Assembly (NCBI GenBank): GCA_903881585.1
Contig: CAIRTW010000376.1
Location: 1 to 32,640, forward strand
Length of the DNA stretch: 32,640 nt
From: an uncultured Bacteroidota bacterium
GTDB taxonomy: Bacteria > Bacteroidota > Bacteroidia > Chitinophagales > Chitinophagaceae
Reading direction: 5' to 3'
Positions 7,923 to 15,568 of this stretch are shown here, in pieces. The notes below the pieces were generated by a model. The model saw only the letters and a list, made by a program, of their open reading frames with translations, made no database searches and was not told the origin of the DNA. The number at the start of each line of letters is the position of its first letter. Positions within the stretch are counted from its first letter, which is position 1. Position numbers and translations under genes: made by a program.

Positions 7923-8693
7923 TTACCTGCACGCGCTGCTTGCACTGCTGCATCCGCCGCAGTCGGCGGGCAGGTCCTTTTTAACGAGTTCCACGTGCCT
8001 TGTTTCTGTGCCATCATAGTCCCTCACAGTTACGGCTGCATTATCGCCGGCGCTTAGAGTTTTCATGGCTGCTGCAAGATCATTGCCATCGTTTATTTTC
8101 TGGTCATTGATCTTAGTGATAACATCGCCGCGCTCTATCCCCGCTTTGCAGGCAGGGCCGCCCGGCAGTACCTCATCTACCACTACGCCCTCTTCACAGC
8201 AATTGCTGGTACCCCAGACACCCAGCATACCTTCGGCTTTTTCACCGGTATAGGTATTAGTAGCAATGTGCTCTACTGCAGTTACGGGAGCAGGTGGTGG
8301 CGGCGGTGGCGCTATATAGTTGATTATGATCTTGTGATCTTCACACAATGGGTTCTTTATAGTGGTCAGCAGGCTGTCGTTAACATACACTTCGCCATTT
8401 TTGATGCTCACTATTGCCACTGAATAGCGGTCATCAATAGAAATAGATTCGATAGTTGGCCTTATTGGTTCTTTTTTTACAGCGTGGTGATGGTGCGCAA
8501 CCGCTTTGTGTGGCCTGGCGACTGCCGCTACACTTTTTGCGTGATGTTTCTTATAATGATGGACTGTTTTCCCCATCGTATAACAGGGACTACCTGCAAC
8601 TGTTTTCTTTTGATTTGCAGCCTGTTGTGCAAATCCGGCGCTGCCGCTTAATAGCGTTGCCGTTGTTAGCAATATGATCATGTAGTTTTTCAT
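7923..8693 (-). CDS. Exported His-rich, Pro-rich PDZ-domain protein
   Basis: A 256-residue protein with an unusual order of parts: a signal peptide (MKNYMIILLTTATLLSGSAGFA, likely cut before Gln23); a basic His-rich stretch at 45-70 with nine histidines including HHHH; a middle region around 80-128; a proline run APPPPPPAP at 129-137; and a PDZ domain at about 155-238 (GMLGVW, PGGPACKAGIERGDVITKIND). It ends in a Cys-containing tail (DCGGCSSASSACR), with another Cys pair at 165-166 in the PDZ loop. There is no protease domain, so this is not DegP/HtrA. PDZ domains bind peptide ends; the His and Cys clusters suggest metal binding, which is inference. It is a single gene closed by the shared terminator at 7860-7897. 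I do not recognise a named family for the whole protein. Confidence 0.8.
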   Translation of the reverse strand: MKNYMIILLTTATLLSGSAGFAQQAANQKKTVAGSPCYTMGKTVHHYKKHHAKSVAAVARPHKAVAHHHHAVKKEPIRPTIESISIDDRYSVAIVSIKNGEVYVNDSLLTTIKNPLCEDHKIIINYIAPPPPPPAPVTAVEHIATNTYTGEKAEGMLGVWGTSNCCEEGVVVDEVLPGGPACKAGIERGDVITKINDQKINDGNDLAAAMKTLSAGDNAAVTVRDYDGTETRHVELVKKDLPADCGGCSSASSACR

Positions 8694-8805
8694 AAAATAG
8701 TTTTAATGCAGAAATGAATATTAAAAAATCACGCCATCGGGGGAAATGTGGGGTCTGGAGTTACAATTTATTTTGTTTACTTTTCGCATTCTAATAACAT
8801 GATCA

Positions 8806-10392
8806 ATGAAAAAAATATCCTTATTTCTCCTTGCAATTGTATCGCTATCTCTTATTTCCTTTAAAGGGGATAAAGACGATAAAGTGGACCTGCACACAAT
8901 TGTGCTCATTAAAAATGAGGGTTTCAATAACTCAAAAGTTATGGAGACCCTGTTCGAGCTTACGGATGTGAATGGCCCACGGCTTACCGGCTCCACAGGT
9001 ATGAGAAACGCAGAGAAGTGGGCTAAAGCAAAATTTGAAAGCTGGGGACTGGCAAATGCCAACATAGAGCAATGGGGCGGTTTTGGAAAAGGGTGGGAGA
9101 TTAACAAAAGCTATGTGGCCATGACCGCACCTTACTATCAGGCGCTCATAGCGGTGCCAAAGGCGTGGACCCCGGGCACAAATGGACCCGTGAGTGGCAG
9201 CGCAATTTTTGTGAAAATAGACAGCGTGGGCGACATGGCTAAGTATGCAGGTAAGCTCAGGGGAAAGATCGTGATCATGTCTGCCATGAATAATGAAACA
9301 AAACCAAACTTCACTGCCGATGCAAAACGCATGACTGATTCAGAACTGTATAAGATGGAGTTTGATCCGCATATAGATGAAGGCACCACCAACCTTAGCC
9401 AGAAGCCCAAGGCTGCGCCGCAAACACGGCAGGCGATGATGAATCTGAGGCTCAAAATAGACTCGTTCCTGTTGCAGGAAGGCGCACTGGCGGTGATAAG
9501 CGGAGGCAGGGGCTCTATGGGTACCGTCTTTACTTCCAACGGTGCATCTCGCGCATGGGATGCTAAACCTGTACTGCCCGAAATGGAAATGGGCAGTGAG
9601 CACCTCGGGCGGCTGATAAGGCTGCTGGAAGTGGGCAAGGATGTATCGCTGGAAATGGATACACGAACAACTTTTCTTACTGCCGACACTACTGAGAATG
9701 TAGTAGTAGCCGAGATACCGGGAACCGATCCCAAGCTGAAGGATGAGCTGGTAATGCTGGGCGGCCACATGGATAGCTGGCACGCGGCCACCGGCACTAC
9801 CGACAACGGTACTGGCAGCGCAGTCATGATGGAAGCCATACGGATACTGAAAGCAATAGACGTTAAACCGCGCCGCACTATCCGTGTGGTGTTGTGGAGT
9901 GGGGAAGAGCAGGGACTGCTCGGTTCACGAGGCTATGTAAAGAATCATTTTGGCGACAGGCTCACGATGGCATTAAAACCGGAGCACGCTAAAATATCCG
10001 CCTATTATAACTTAGATAACGGGGCAGGGAAAATAAGGGGAATTTTTGCGCAGGGCAATGACGAAGCGGTACCGATATTCAAAGAGTGGCTTGCTCCCTT
10101 TGCCGACCTTGGCGCAAGTACAGTAACACTGAGGAATACAGGATCCACAGACCATATCTCTTACGATGAAATAGGCATTCCGGGCTTCCAGTTCATACAA
10201 GACCCGCTGGAGTATGGTAGTCGCACCCATCACACCAATATGGACTCTTACGACCGTGTAAGCAGCAACGATCTGCAGCAGGCCGCAATTATTGTTGCGT
10301 CATTTGTTTATAACACGGCTATGCGCGAGGAGAAGATACCACGCAAGCCACTGCCGAAAGTGAACCCGTCGCCTACTAGCTATTTGAGGTAA
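8806..10392 (+). CDS. Exported M28-family zinc metallopeptidase
   Basis: A 528-residue peptidase with a short hydrophobic N-terminal segment (MKKISLFLLAIVSLSLISF) for export. Residues 110-260 include a protease-associated-like part (GSAIFVKIDSVGDM...LRGKIVIMS). The M28 catalytic domain has the full two-zinc set in order: GGHMDSW (His321, Asp323), TDNGTGS (Asp333), SGEEQG (Glu367/Glu368), NLDNG (Asp404) and SRTHHTNMD (His475 or His476). Such enzymes are aminopeptidases or carboxypeptidases; the exact specificity cannot be read here. It probably acts in the periplasm or at the cell surface. The next gene starts 10 bp after its stop, so the two are likely cotranscribed. Family assignment is firm; substrate unknown. 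Confidence 0.93.
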   Translation: MKKISLFLLAIVSLSLISFKGDKDDKVDLHTIVLIKNEGFNNSKVMETLFELTDVNGPRLTGSTGMRNAEKWAKAKFESWGLANANIEQWGGFGKGWEINKSYVAMTAPYYQALIAVPKAWTPGTNGPVSGSAIFVKIDSVGDMAKYAGKLRGKIVIMSAMNNETKPNFTADAKRMTDSELYKMEFDPHIDEGTTNLSQKPKAAPQTRQAMMNLRLKIDSFLLQEGALAVISGGRGSMGTVFTSNGASRAWDAKPVLPEMEMGSEHLGRLIRLLEVGKDVSLEMDTRTTFLTADTTENVVVAEIPGTDPKLKDELVMLGGHMDSWHAATGTTDNGTGSAVMMEAIRILKAIDVKPRRTIRVVLWSGEEQGLLGSRGYVKNHFGDRLTMALKPEHAKISAYYNLDNGAGKIRGIFAQGNDEAVPIFKEWLAPFADLGASTVTLRNTGSTDHISYDEIGIPGFQFIQDPLEYGSRTHHTNMDSYDRVSSNDLQQAAIIVASFVYNTAMREEKIPRKPLPKVNPSPTSYLR

Positions 10393-10402
10393 GATATTTA
10401 TT

Positions 10403-11845
10403 ATGCTACCTGTACCTATGCCCTTTATCAACAACAGCAGATGCAGATATTTCCTGGCGCTGGCTGCACTTTTTGTGTCGCTGCAACTCCATGGGCAGGA
10501 CACCGGAAGGATCGTAAATGATGTCACCCAGTTAAACCCAATTAAAGTTAGTGCAATAATAACACCGGCAACAACACAGGAGATCGTTGATGCGGTAAAA
10601 GAACACAAAGGGCCGGTTTCCATAGGTGGCGGCCGATTCAGCATGGGCGGACAAACGGCTACAGAAGATGCCGTGCAAATCGACATGAGAAGTTTCAACC
10701 GCATTGTTGCTTTCTCTGCTGCAAAAAAAGAGATCACTGTCCAGGCCGGTATAACGTGGAGAAAGATACAGGAACACATAGATTCGTTCGGCCTGTCGGT
10801 TAAAATAATGCAGACTTATGCAAACTTTACCGTCGGCGGATCTTTGAGCGTAAACTGCCATGGGCGGTATACTGGCCAGGGCCCAATTATATTGTCTGTA
10901 AAGCAAATAAAGATCGTTTTGGCAAATGGTGACCTGGTTGCAGCCAGTCCCGCAGAGAATACGGAAATATTTTATGGCGCTATTGGTGGTTATGGCGGTC
11001 TGGGGGTTATTACTGAGGTTACACTTTCGCTTACTGACAATTGCAGGGTAAGACGCTCAAGCCAGGTGATGCCGGTTTCTGCGTACCCGGAATTCTTTGC
11101 CGCTAACGTCAGGAATGATTCCTTAATGATGTTCCACAACGCAGATATCTATCCGAAAAGATACAAAAGAATAAGGGCTGTTTCTTATAAAAAAACAAGC
11201 GATAGTGTCACGGTCAAATACCGGATAAAACCTGTGGGCAAAAAATACCGTTTCAACAAAATGGCCTTTAAAATCATCTCTGAATTCCCGGAAGGCAAAT
11301 GGATAAGGCAGCACATCATAGACCCGTTTACCTACAGCAAAGACCCTGTAGAATGGAGAAACTATGAGGCGAGTTATGATGTAATGGAACTGGAGCCTAA
11401 ATCAAGGAAGAAAAAAACTTATGTACTCCAGGAATATTTTGTGCCGGTTGCTGCATTCGACAGCTTTTATTCTTCAATGACAAGAATACTGCGGGAGCAT
11501 AAGGTCAATGTAATGAACATCTCCGTAAGAAATGCAAAGCAGGACCCGGGATCAATGCTGGCGTGGGCACGAACAGAGGTTTTTGCTTTTGTACTCTACT
11601 ACAAGCAGGGAACAACACAAAAAGACAAAGACAAAGTAAAAGGCTGGACCAGGGAGCTGGTGGATGCCGTGACCGCAAATAACGGAGCATACTATCTCCC
11701 CTACCAGGTGAACGCTACACCGGAACAGTTTTCCAAAGCATATCCTGGTGCGGCCACGTTCTTTGAGCTAAAAAAGCGTCTTGACCCAGATAATAAATTC
11801 AGGAACAAATTGTGGGACGCATACTATACGCCAGCGCAAAAATAG
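10403..11845 (+). CDS. Exported FAD-linked oxidase (FAD_binding_4 / VAO type)
   Basis: A 480-residue flavoprotein of the vanillyl-alcohol oxidase fold, resembling the sugar-lactone oxidase group (gulono- or arabinono-lactone oxidases) and DprE1. An N-terminal hydrophobic segment (residues 15-31) ends LQLHG and is followed by Gln32, so the enzyme is probably periplasmic. The FAD-binding half is clear: ITPATTQEIVDAV, SIGGGRFSMGGQ (73-84), VQAGITWRKIQ, the GGSLSVNCHGR loop (145-155) and GAIGGYGGLGVIT. Where many relatives have Gly-His-Ser, with His linked to the flavin, this one has Gly-Arg-Phe-Ser, so FAD is probably held without that covalent bond. The C-terminal substrate domain ends in RLDPDNKFRNKLW, typical of the family. 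Probably cotranscribed with the M28 peptidase; the substrate is unknown. Confidence 0.88.
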   Translation: MLPVPMPFINNSRCRYFLALAALFVSLQLHGQDTGRIVNDVTQLNPIKVSAIITPATTQEIVDAVKEHKGPVSIGGGRFSMGGQTATEDAVQIDMRSFNRIVAFSAAKKEITVQAGITWRKIQEHIDSFGLSVKIMQTYANFTVGGSLSVNCHGRYTGQGPIILSVKQIKIVLANGDLVAASPAENTEIFYGAIGGYGGLGVITEVTLSLTDNCRVRRSSQVMPVSAYPEFFAANVRNDSLMMFHNADIYPKRYKRIRAVSYKKTSDSVTVKYRIKPVGKKYRFNKMAFKIISEFPEGKWIRQHIIDPFTYSKDPVEWRNYEASYDVMELEPKSRKKKTYVLQEYFVPVAAFDSFYSSMTRILREHKVNVMNISVRNAKQDPGSMLAWARTEVFAFVLYYKQGTTQKDKDKVKGWTRELVDAVTANNGAYYLPYQVNATPEQFSKAYPGAATFFELKKRLDPDNKFRNKLWDAYYTPAQK

Positions 11846-11852
11846 GTGCAGC

Positions 11853-12695
11853 TCATAGCTTCCACCACCGGAAGTTTTCCAGTGCAGCTGCCCGTTTCGT
11901 TGCAGGTGTTTCCGGGCCGCCAAAATTGGCATCTCGGTAATTTTGCCAGCCGTTCATTAAATATTTATCTGCCGGGCTAAAGCCACCCGCACCTTCATCA
12001 AGATCGCCACAAGCGGGGATGCGGTAATCGCCCCAGCTGCATCTTTTTATGCTGTCCGTTTTGTTCTTTTTCCAGAGGCCTATAAATTGATTGTTGCAAT
12101 AGCTGTCCGATATGTTGTTTAGGTTGTCGTAAAACATATGCTGGCTGGAATCGAGGTAGAACCTCGTCGTTAGTCTGCCGGTAATAGTTCCGCTTGTTGG
12201 CCTGGTCGTGTCTTCGGTGAATTTTATATCGCAATAAGCTACTCCCTGTTTAAATAAAACCTCACTGTTTTTTTTGTCGGGCCTCGGCACTATCATGACC
12301 GTAACTTCTTTGCTTACTCTCGCTTTTACTACAGTTATTGTTCCATAAAATTTGCGCACACTATCCTTCACTTTCGTCTTCCCGGTTACCACATATCTGT
12401 AAGCATTGCCGGTGTCTTTTTTTATAGTTAAGTAGTGAATGTAGAACCGCTGATAATCCAGTCCGATGAACCCATAAGGCTCCGGAAATTTGTCGGTAAG
12501 CTCCCCCTCGAAAATGAGCTTTTCTGCAGAATAATGTTCATTCTCCAATACACGGATGCTGTCACCTCGCCACAATTTACTGAGGTCGAAGGTTTTGATG
12601 GACAGGTAAAAATTGGTAGAATCAGCGGGCATGGCCCAGCCGGTAGTGCCAATCGAAAACGCAATTCCCAAAACTATAAAAACAAACAACTTCAT
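11853..12695 (-). CDS. Exported protein of unknown function (280 aa)
   Basis: A 280-residue protein with a clear signal peptide (MKLFVFIVLGIAFSIGTTGWA) and a mature part that looks beta-rich, with alternating hydrophobic strands such as YRYVVTGKTKVKDSVRKFYG. The C-terminal third has several Cys and aromatic residues (SYCNNQFIGLWKKN, KRCSWGDYRIPACGDLDEG) and an end rich in Trp (ENFRWWKL). I recognise no domain. It starts 8 bp after the stop of the GH92 mannosidase gene and is the last of three close same-strand genes, so it is likely made with that enzyme. It converges with the FAD oxidase gene, ending 7 bp away with no obvious terminator between them. Confidence 0.75.
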   Translation of the reverse strand: MKLFVFIVLGIAFSIGTTGWAMPADSTNFYLSIKTFDLSKLWRGDSIRVLENEHYSAEKLIFEGELTDKFPEPYGFIGLDYQRFYIHYLTIKKDTGNAYRYVVTGKTKVKDSVRKFYGTITVVKARVSKEVTVMIVPRPDKKNSEVLFKQGVAYCDIKFTEDTTRPTSGTITGRLTTRFYLDSSQHMFYDNLNNISDSYCNNQFIGLWKKNKTDSIKRCSWGDYRIPACGDLDEGAGGFSPADKYLMNGWQNYRDANFGGPETPATKRAAALENFRWWKL

Positions 12696-12703
12696 AAAAC
12701 GAT

Positions 12704-14989
12704 CTATTTGGAGTGCTTATCGCTCATATAAAATACGAGGTCGCCACCGCCCATTATTTCCAGCCAGGTTATATAATTCCTATCCAGTACTTTGCCATTC
12801 AATGTCACTTTTTGCACATACACATTCTTATCGCTTTGGTTCTTTGCGGTGACTATAAATGTCTTCCCGTTTTCCAGGTGCAGACTTGCTTTATCCATCG
12901 CAGGGCTGCCCAATGAGTACTGTCCATTGCCGGGCGCTACCGGGTAGAACCCAAGTGTGCTCAGTATATACCACGCGCTCATCTGGCCGCAGTCGTCATT
13001 GCCGCCAAGGCCGTCGGGGCCAGGATGGTATTGCTTCTTCAATATCATCCGCACTCGCTCCTGTGTTTTCCACTGCTGGCCGGTCCAGTTGTATAAGTAA
13101 GTCAGGTGATGCGATGGCTCATTGCCATGTACATAGTTGCCTATTATACCATCCCTTGTAATGTCCTCGGTCTTTGCAAAGAAGCTGTCCGGCAGTTGCA
13201 TGGTGAACAGGGAGTCCAGATGTTTCGTAAACCTTTTCTTACCGCCCATCATCTTTATCAGTTCATCTGGTGCATGTGGCACATAAAGGCTGTAGTTCCA
13301 CGCATTGCCTTCTATGAACCCCGGCTCATCGGTGTTCAGCACATCAAACTCTTTTTTAAAGCTTCCATCACTCATGCGTGGCCGCATATAGCCGGTCGTT
13401 GAATCAAATACATTGTGGTAACTTCTCGAACGCCGGATAAACATGTTAAAAGTATCCCGCCAGTAAAGTTTTAAAGCCATTTGCGCTATGCACCAATCAT
13501 CATAAGAATACTCCAGCGTCTTGGATACCGATGATCCATTCTTGTCTTCCGGCACATAGCCCATCTTCATGTAATATTCCAGGCCATCGTAGCCTTTGTG
13601 TGTTGCTGTTGCAATACATGCATTCAGCGCTCTTACAGGGTCAACACCGGGAGCGTTATTTATTACAGCATCAGCGATCACCGAAACGGCATGATAGCCT
13701 ATCATGCACCAGTTCTCATTTGCAGAGTTGCTCCAAACCGGCAGCATATGCTCCGCGCTTTGATCAAAATGTGCCAGCATGGAGTTTACCATGTCGCTGT
13801 TACGTTTCGTCTGTATAATGCCGAGTAGCGGGTGCAGCGCCCTATGTGTATCCCACAGCGAGAAAGTAGTATAGTTTGTCCAGCCGGAAGTTTTATGCGT
13901 TTGTTGGTCAAGCCCGCGATATTCGCCATTCACATCCATGTACTCAGTAGGGTTTATGAACGCATGATACATCGACGTGTAAAAATTCTCCTTCGTTTCT
14001 TTATCCGCTGCGATCTCTATTTTATGTAGCTCCTGCTCCCATGCAGCCTGTCCTTTCTTCTTCACTTCATCAAAATCCCAGTCCGGCGCTTCTGCATGCA
14101 GGTTCGCCAGCGCATTGGCAGTGCTCACCGGTGAAATGGCAAACTTGATCTTTATCTTTTCTCCGTCTGCCGTTTTGAAGTTGAACCACGCCCTGATCTG
14201 TGTGCCCGCTATCTCCGGGAAATTTTTCCTTTGGTCAAACTTCCCCCAGAATCCATGATACACTTCTTTCTTCGAGCTATTCTGAAAACCATATTCGGTA
14301 ATGGGTTTCGACAGTACCATCGCAAAATACACAGTGCGCGTTTTTGCCCATCCGCTGGTTTGCCTGTAGCCCGTTATCAGCGTATCATTCTCCACCCGCA
14401 TATACGTCCACACGTTCTTATCCGGGTAGTTATAGATGCCATAGACTGCATCCAGTATTATGTGTGCATTGTCCGACTTAGGAAATGTATATTGATGAAA
14501 TCCAACGCGGGTAGTCGTAGTCAGTTCTGCAAGGATGTTGTACCGTTCCAGTTTCACTTTGTAATAATCAGCCTCTGCAACTTCGGTACTATGTGAGAAA
14601 GGAGAACGGAACCCACTCTCAGGTTTATCTGCCATACCAGGGTTAAGTTGCAGGTTCCCCGTCGTAGGCATGATCAGAAAGTCGCCAAGGTCTGAGTGCC
14701 CGGTACCGCTAAAGTGCGTATGACTAAATCCGACAATTGTTTTGTCCTCATATTGGTAGCCTGCGCAGTATTTATAAACGTCCTTGTTATAATGCCCATC
14801 TATCTCATAAGGCAGTGTATCGGTCTCCGGGCTCAGTTGCACGGCTCCAAACGGAACTGTTGCCCCCGGATACGTGTGTCCCATGCGGTCTGTTCCGATA
14901 ATCGGCTTTACATATTGAATGAGTTGCTCGTTTTGTGCGAACAGTGAGAGGCTGAAAAACAGAAAAACGGGTAAAAGGAATTTCTTCAT
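12704..14989 (-). CDS. GH92-family alpha-mannosidase
   Basis: A 761-residue exported glycoside hydrolase. The signal peptide MKKFLLPVFLFFSLSLFA is followed by Gln19. The N-terminal beta-sandwich has the family opening YVKPIIGTDRMGHTYPGATVPFGAVQLSPET and the HTHFSGTG segment. The (alpha/alpha)6 barrel carries LEYSYDDWC (acidic residue near 493), GNEPSHH, and GGNDDCGQMSAWY near 662-674, where the paired Asp residues match the calcium/base region known in GH92. These enzymes are calcium-dependent, inverting exo-mannosidases, mostly acting on alpha-1,2 linkages of N-glycans or fungal mannan; the linkage cannot be read from sequence. It lies 10 bp after the OsmC-like gene and 8 bp before an unknown exported protein. 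No SusC/SusD pair is in the window, so it is not part of a visible polysaccharide utilisation locus. Confidence 0.95.
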   Translation of the reverse strand: MKKFLLPVFLFFSLSLFAQNEQLIQYVKPIIGTDRMGHTYPGATVPFGAVQLSPETDTLPYEIDGHYNKDVYKYCAGYQYEDKTIVGFSHTHFSGTGHSDLGDFLIMPTTGNLQLNPGMADKPESGFRSPFSHSTEVAEADYYKVKLERYNILAELTTTTRVGFHQYTFPKSDNAHIILDAVYGIYNYPDKNVWTYMRVENDTLITGYRQTSGWAKTRTVYFAMVLSKPITEYGFQNSSKKEVYHGFWGKFDQRKNFPEIAGTQIRAWFNFKTADGEKIKIKFAISPVSTANALANLHAEAPDWDFDEVKKKGQAAWEQELHKIEIAADKETKENFYTSMYHAFINPTEYMDVNGEYRGLDQQTHKTSGWTNYTTFSLWDTHRALHPLLGIIQTKRNSDMVNSMLAHFDQSAEHMLPVWSNSANENWCMIGYHAVSVIADAVINNAPGVDPVRALNACIATATHKGYDGLEYYMKMGYVPEDKNGSSVSKTLEYSYDDWCIAQMALKLYWRDTFNMFIRRSRSYHNVFDSTTGYMRPRMSDGSFKKEFDVLNTDEPGFIEGNAWNYSLYVPHAPDELIKMMGGKKRFTKHLDSLFTMQLPDSFFAKTEDITRDGIIGNYVHGNEPSHHLTYLYNWTGQQWKTQERVRMILKKQYHPGPDGLGGNDDCGQMSAWYILSTLGFYPVAPGNGQYSLGSPAMDKASLHLENGKTFIVTAKNQSDKNVYVQKVTLNGKVLDRNYITWLEIMGGGDLVFYMSDKHSK

Positions 14990-14999
14990 TTAATTTATT

Positions 15000-15464
15000 T
15001 TACACATTGCATGTGGGCTCATGCCTCACCGGAAAATTTACTGAATTAGCAATAAAGCATTTGCCATGCGCATCATCGTGCAGCTGGTTTGCCTTGTCAA
15101 CCATGGCAGCATCGGTAATCGTAACAATAGGGTGGAGCACAACCTCGGTAAAACGCCCTGCTACCCCCGGTGCCAATGTAAGCGTACCTGTGGCGTTGTC
15201 TGTATAATCTGTCACAATGATCCCTGCATCGGCGCATAGGTGCAGGTACCATAGCATGTGGCAGGCACTGAGCGCAGCTACCATCATATCCTCAGGGTTA
15301 TGCTTAGTGTTCTCTCCTCTAAAGGGGGTATCTGATGAGGCAATAATATCCGGCTTGTTTTCTATTGATATGATGTGACTGCGGTCATAGCCCGTATAGC
15401 TACTCGTTCCTTCGCCCCGGTTGCCCGTCCACTTTACCGTAACAGGATAATTATGTGTCTGCAT
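15000..15464 (-). CDS. OsmC/Ohr-like peroxiredoxin family protein
   Basis: A 154-residue cytosolic protein of the OsmC family, which reduces organic hydroperoxides with a pair of cysteines. The helix motif NPEDMMVAALSACHMLWYL holds the likely peroxidatic Cys, and HGKCFIANSVNFPV near the C-terminus holds the second; both are retained, as in active members. The N-terminus has the usual beta strand layout (VTVKWTGNRGEGTSSYTGYDRSHIIS) and the Arg in TPFRGENTKHNPE fits the catalytic Arg position. It is the first gene of a three-gene minus-strand set with the GH92 mannosidase. The functional link with that enzyme is not obvious and may just be local read-through. Confidence 0.9.
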   Translation of the reverse strand: MQTHNYPVTVKWTGNRGEGTSSYTGYDRSHIISIENKPDIIASSDTPFRGENTKHNPEDMMVAALSACHMLWYLHLCADAGIIVTDYTDNATGTLTLAPGVAGRFTEVVLHPIVTITDAAMVDKANQLHDDAHGKCFIANSVNFPVRHEPTCNV

Positions 15465-15473
15465 TCGTAGTAT

Positions 15474-15566
15474 AGTTTGGAATTTGGATTTTTTGATTTT
15501 GGAATTTGGCCGCGATAGCTATCGGGATGTTTTTTTTGATTTTGGAATTTGTTCCTTGGAATTTCG
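15474..15566. repeat. Cluster of TTTGGAATTT repeats, left of acs
   Basis: Four diverged copies of a TTGGAATTT unit (near 15477, 15499, 15543 and 15556) separated by T-runs, with a CGATAGCTATCGGG palindrome in the middle. A similar cluster lies at 17589-17692 on the other side of acs; both contain TTGGAATTTGGCCG. It fills the gap between the acs stop and the OsmC start. Confidence 0.7.
15510..15527. repeat. Third copy of the CCCGATAGCTATCGGG palindrome
   Basis: CCGCGATAGCTATCGGGA keeps the perfect core CGATAGCTATCG (15513-15524) with one arm mutated compared with 5839-5856. It is inserted in the TTTGGAATTT cluster. Confidence 0.65.
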
Positions 15567-15568
15567 AT

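Noticed and set aside
9138-9878. A 246-codon Ser-rich open frame on the minus strand against the M28 peptidase
   Set aside because: Antisense to a gene with complete zinc-binding motifs; the Ser-rich content is what reverse reading of such codons gives.
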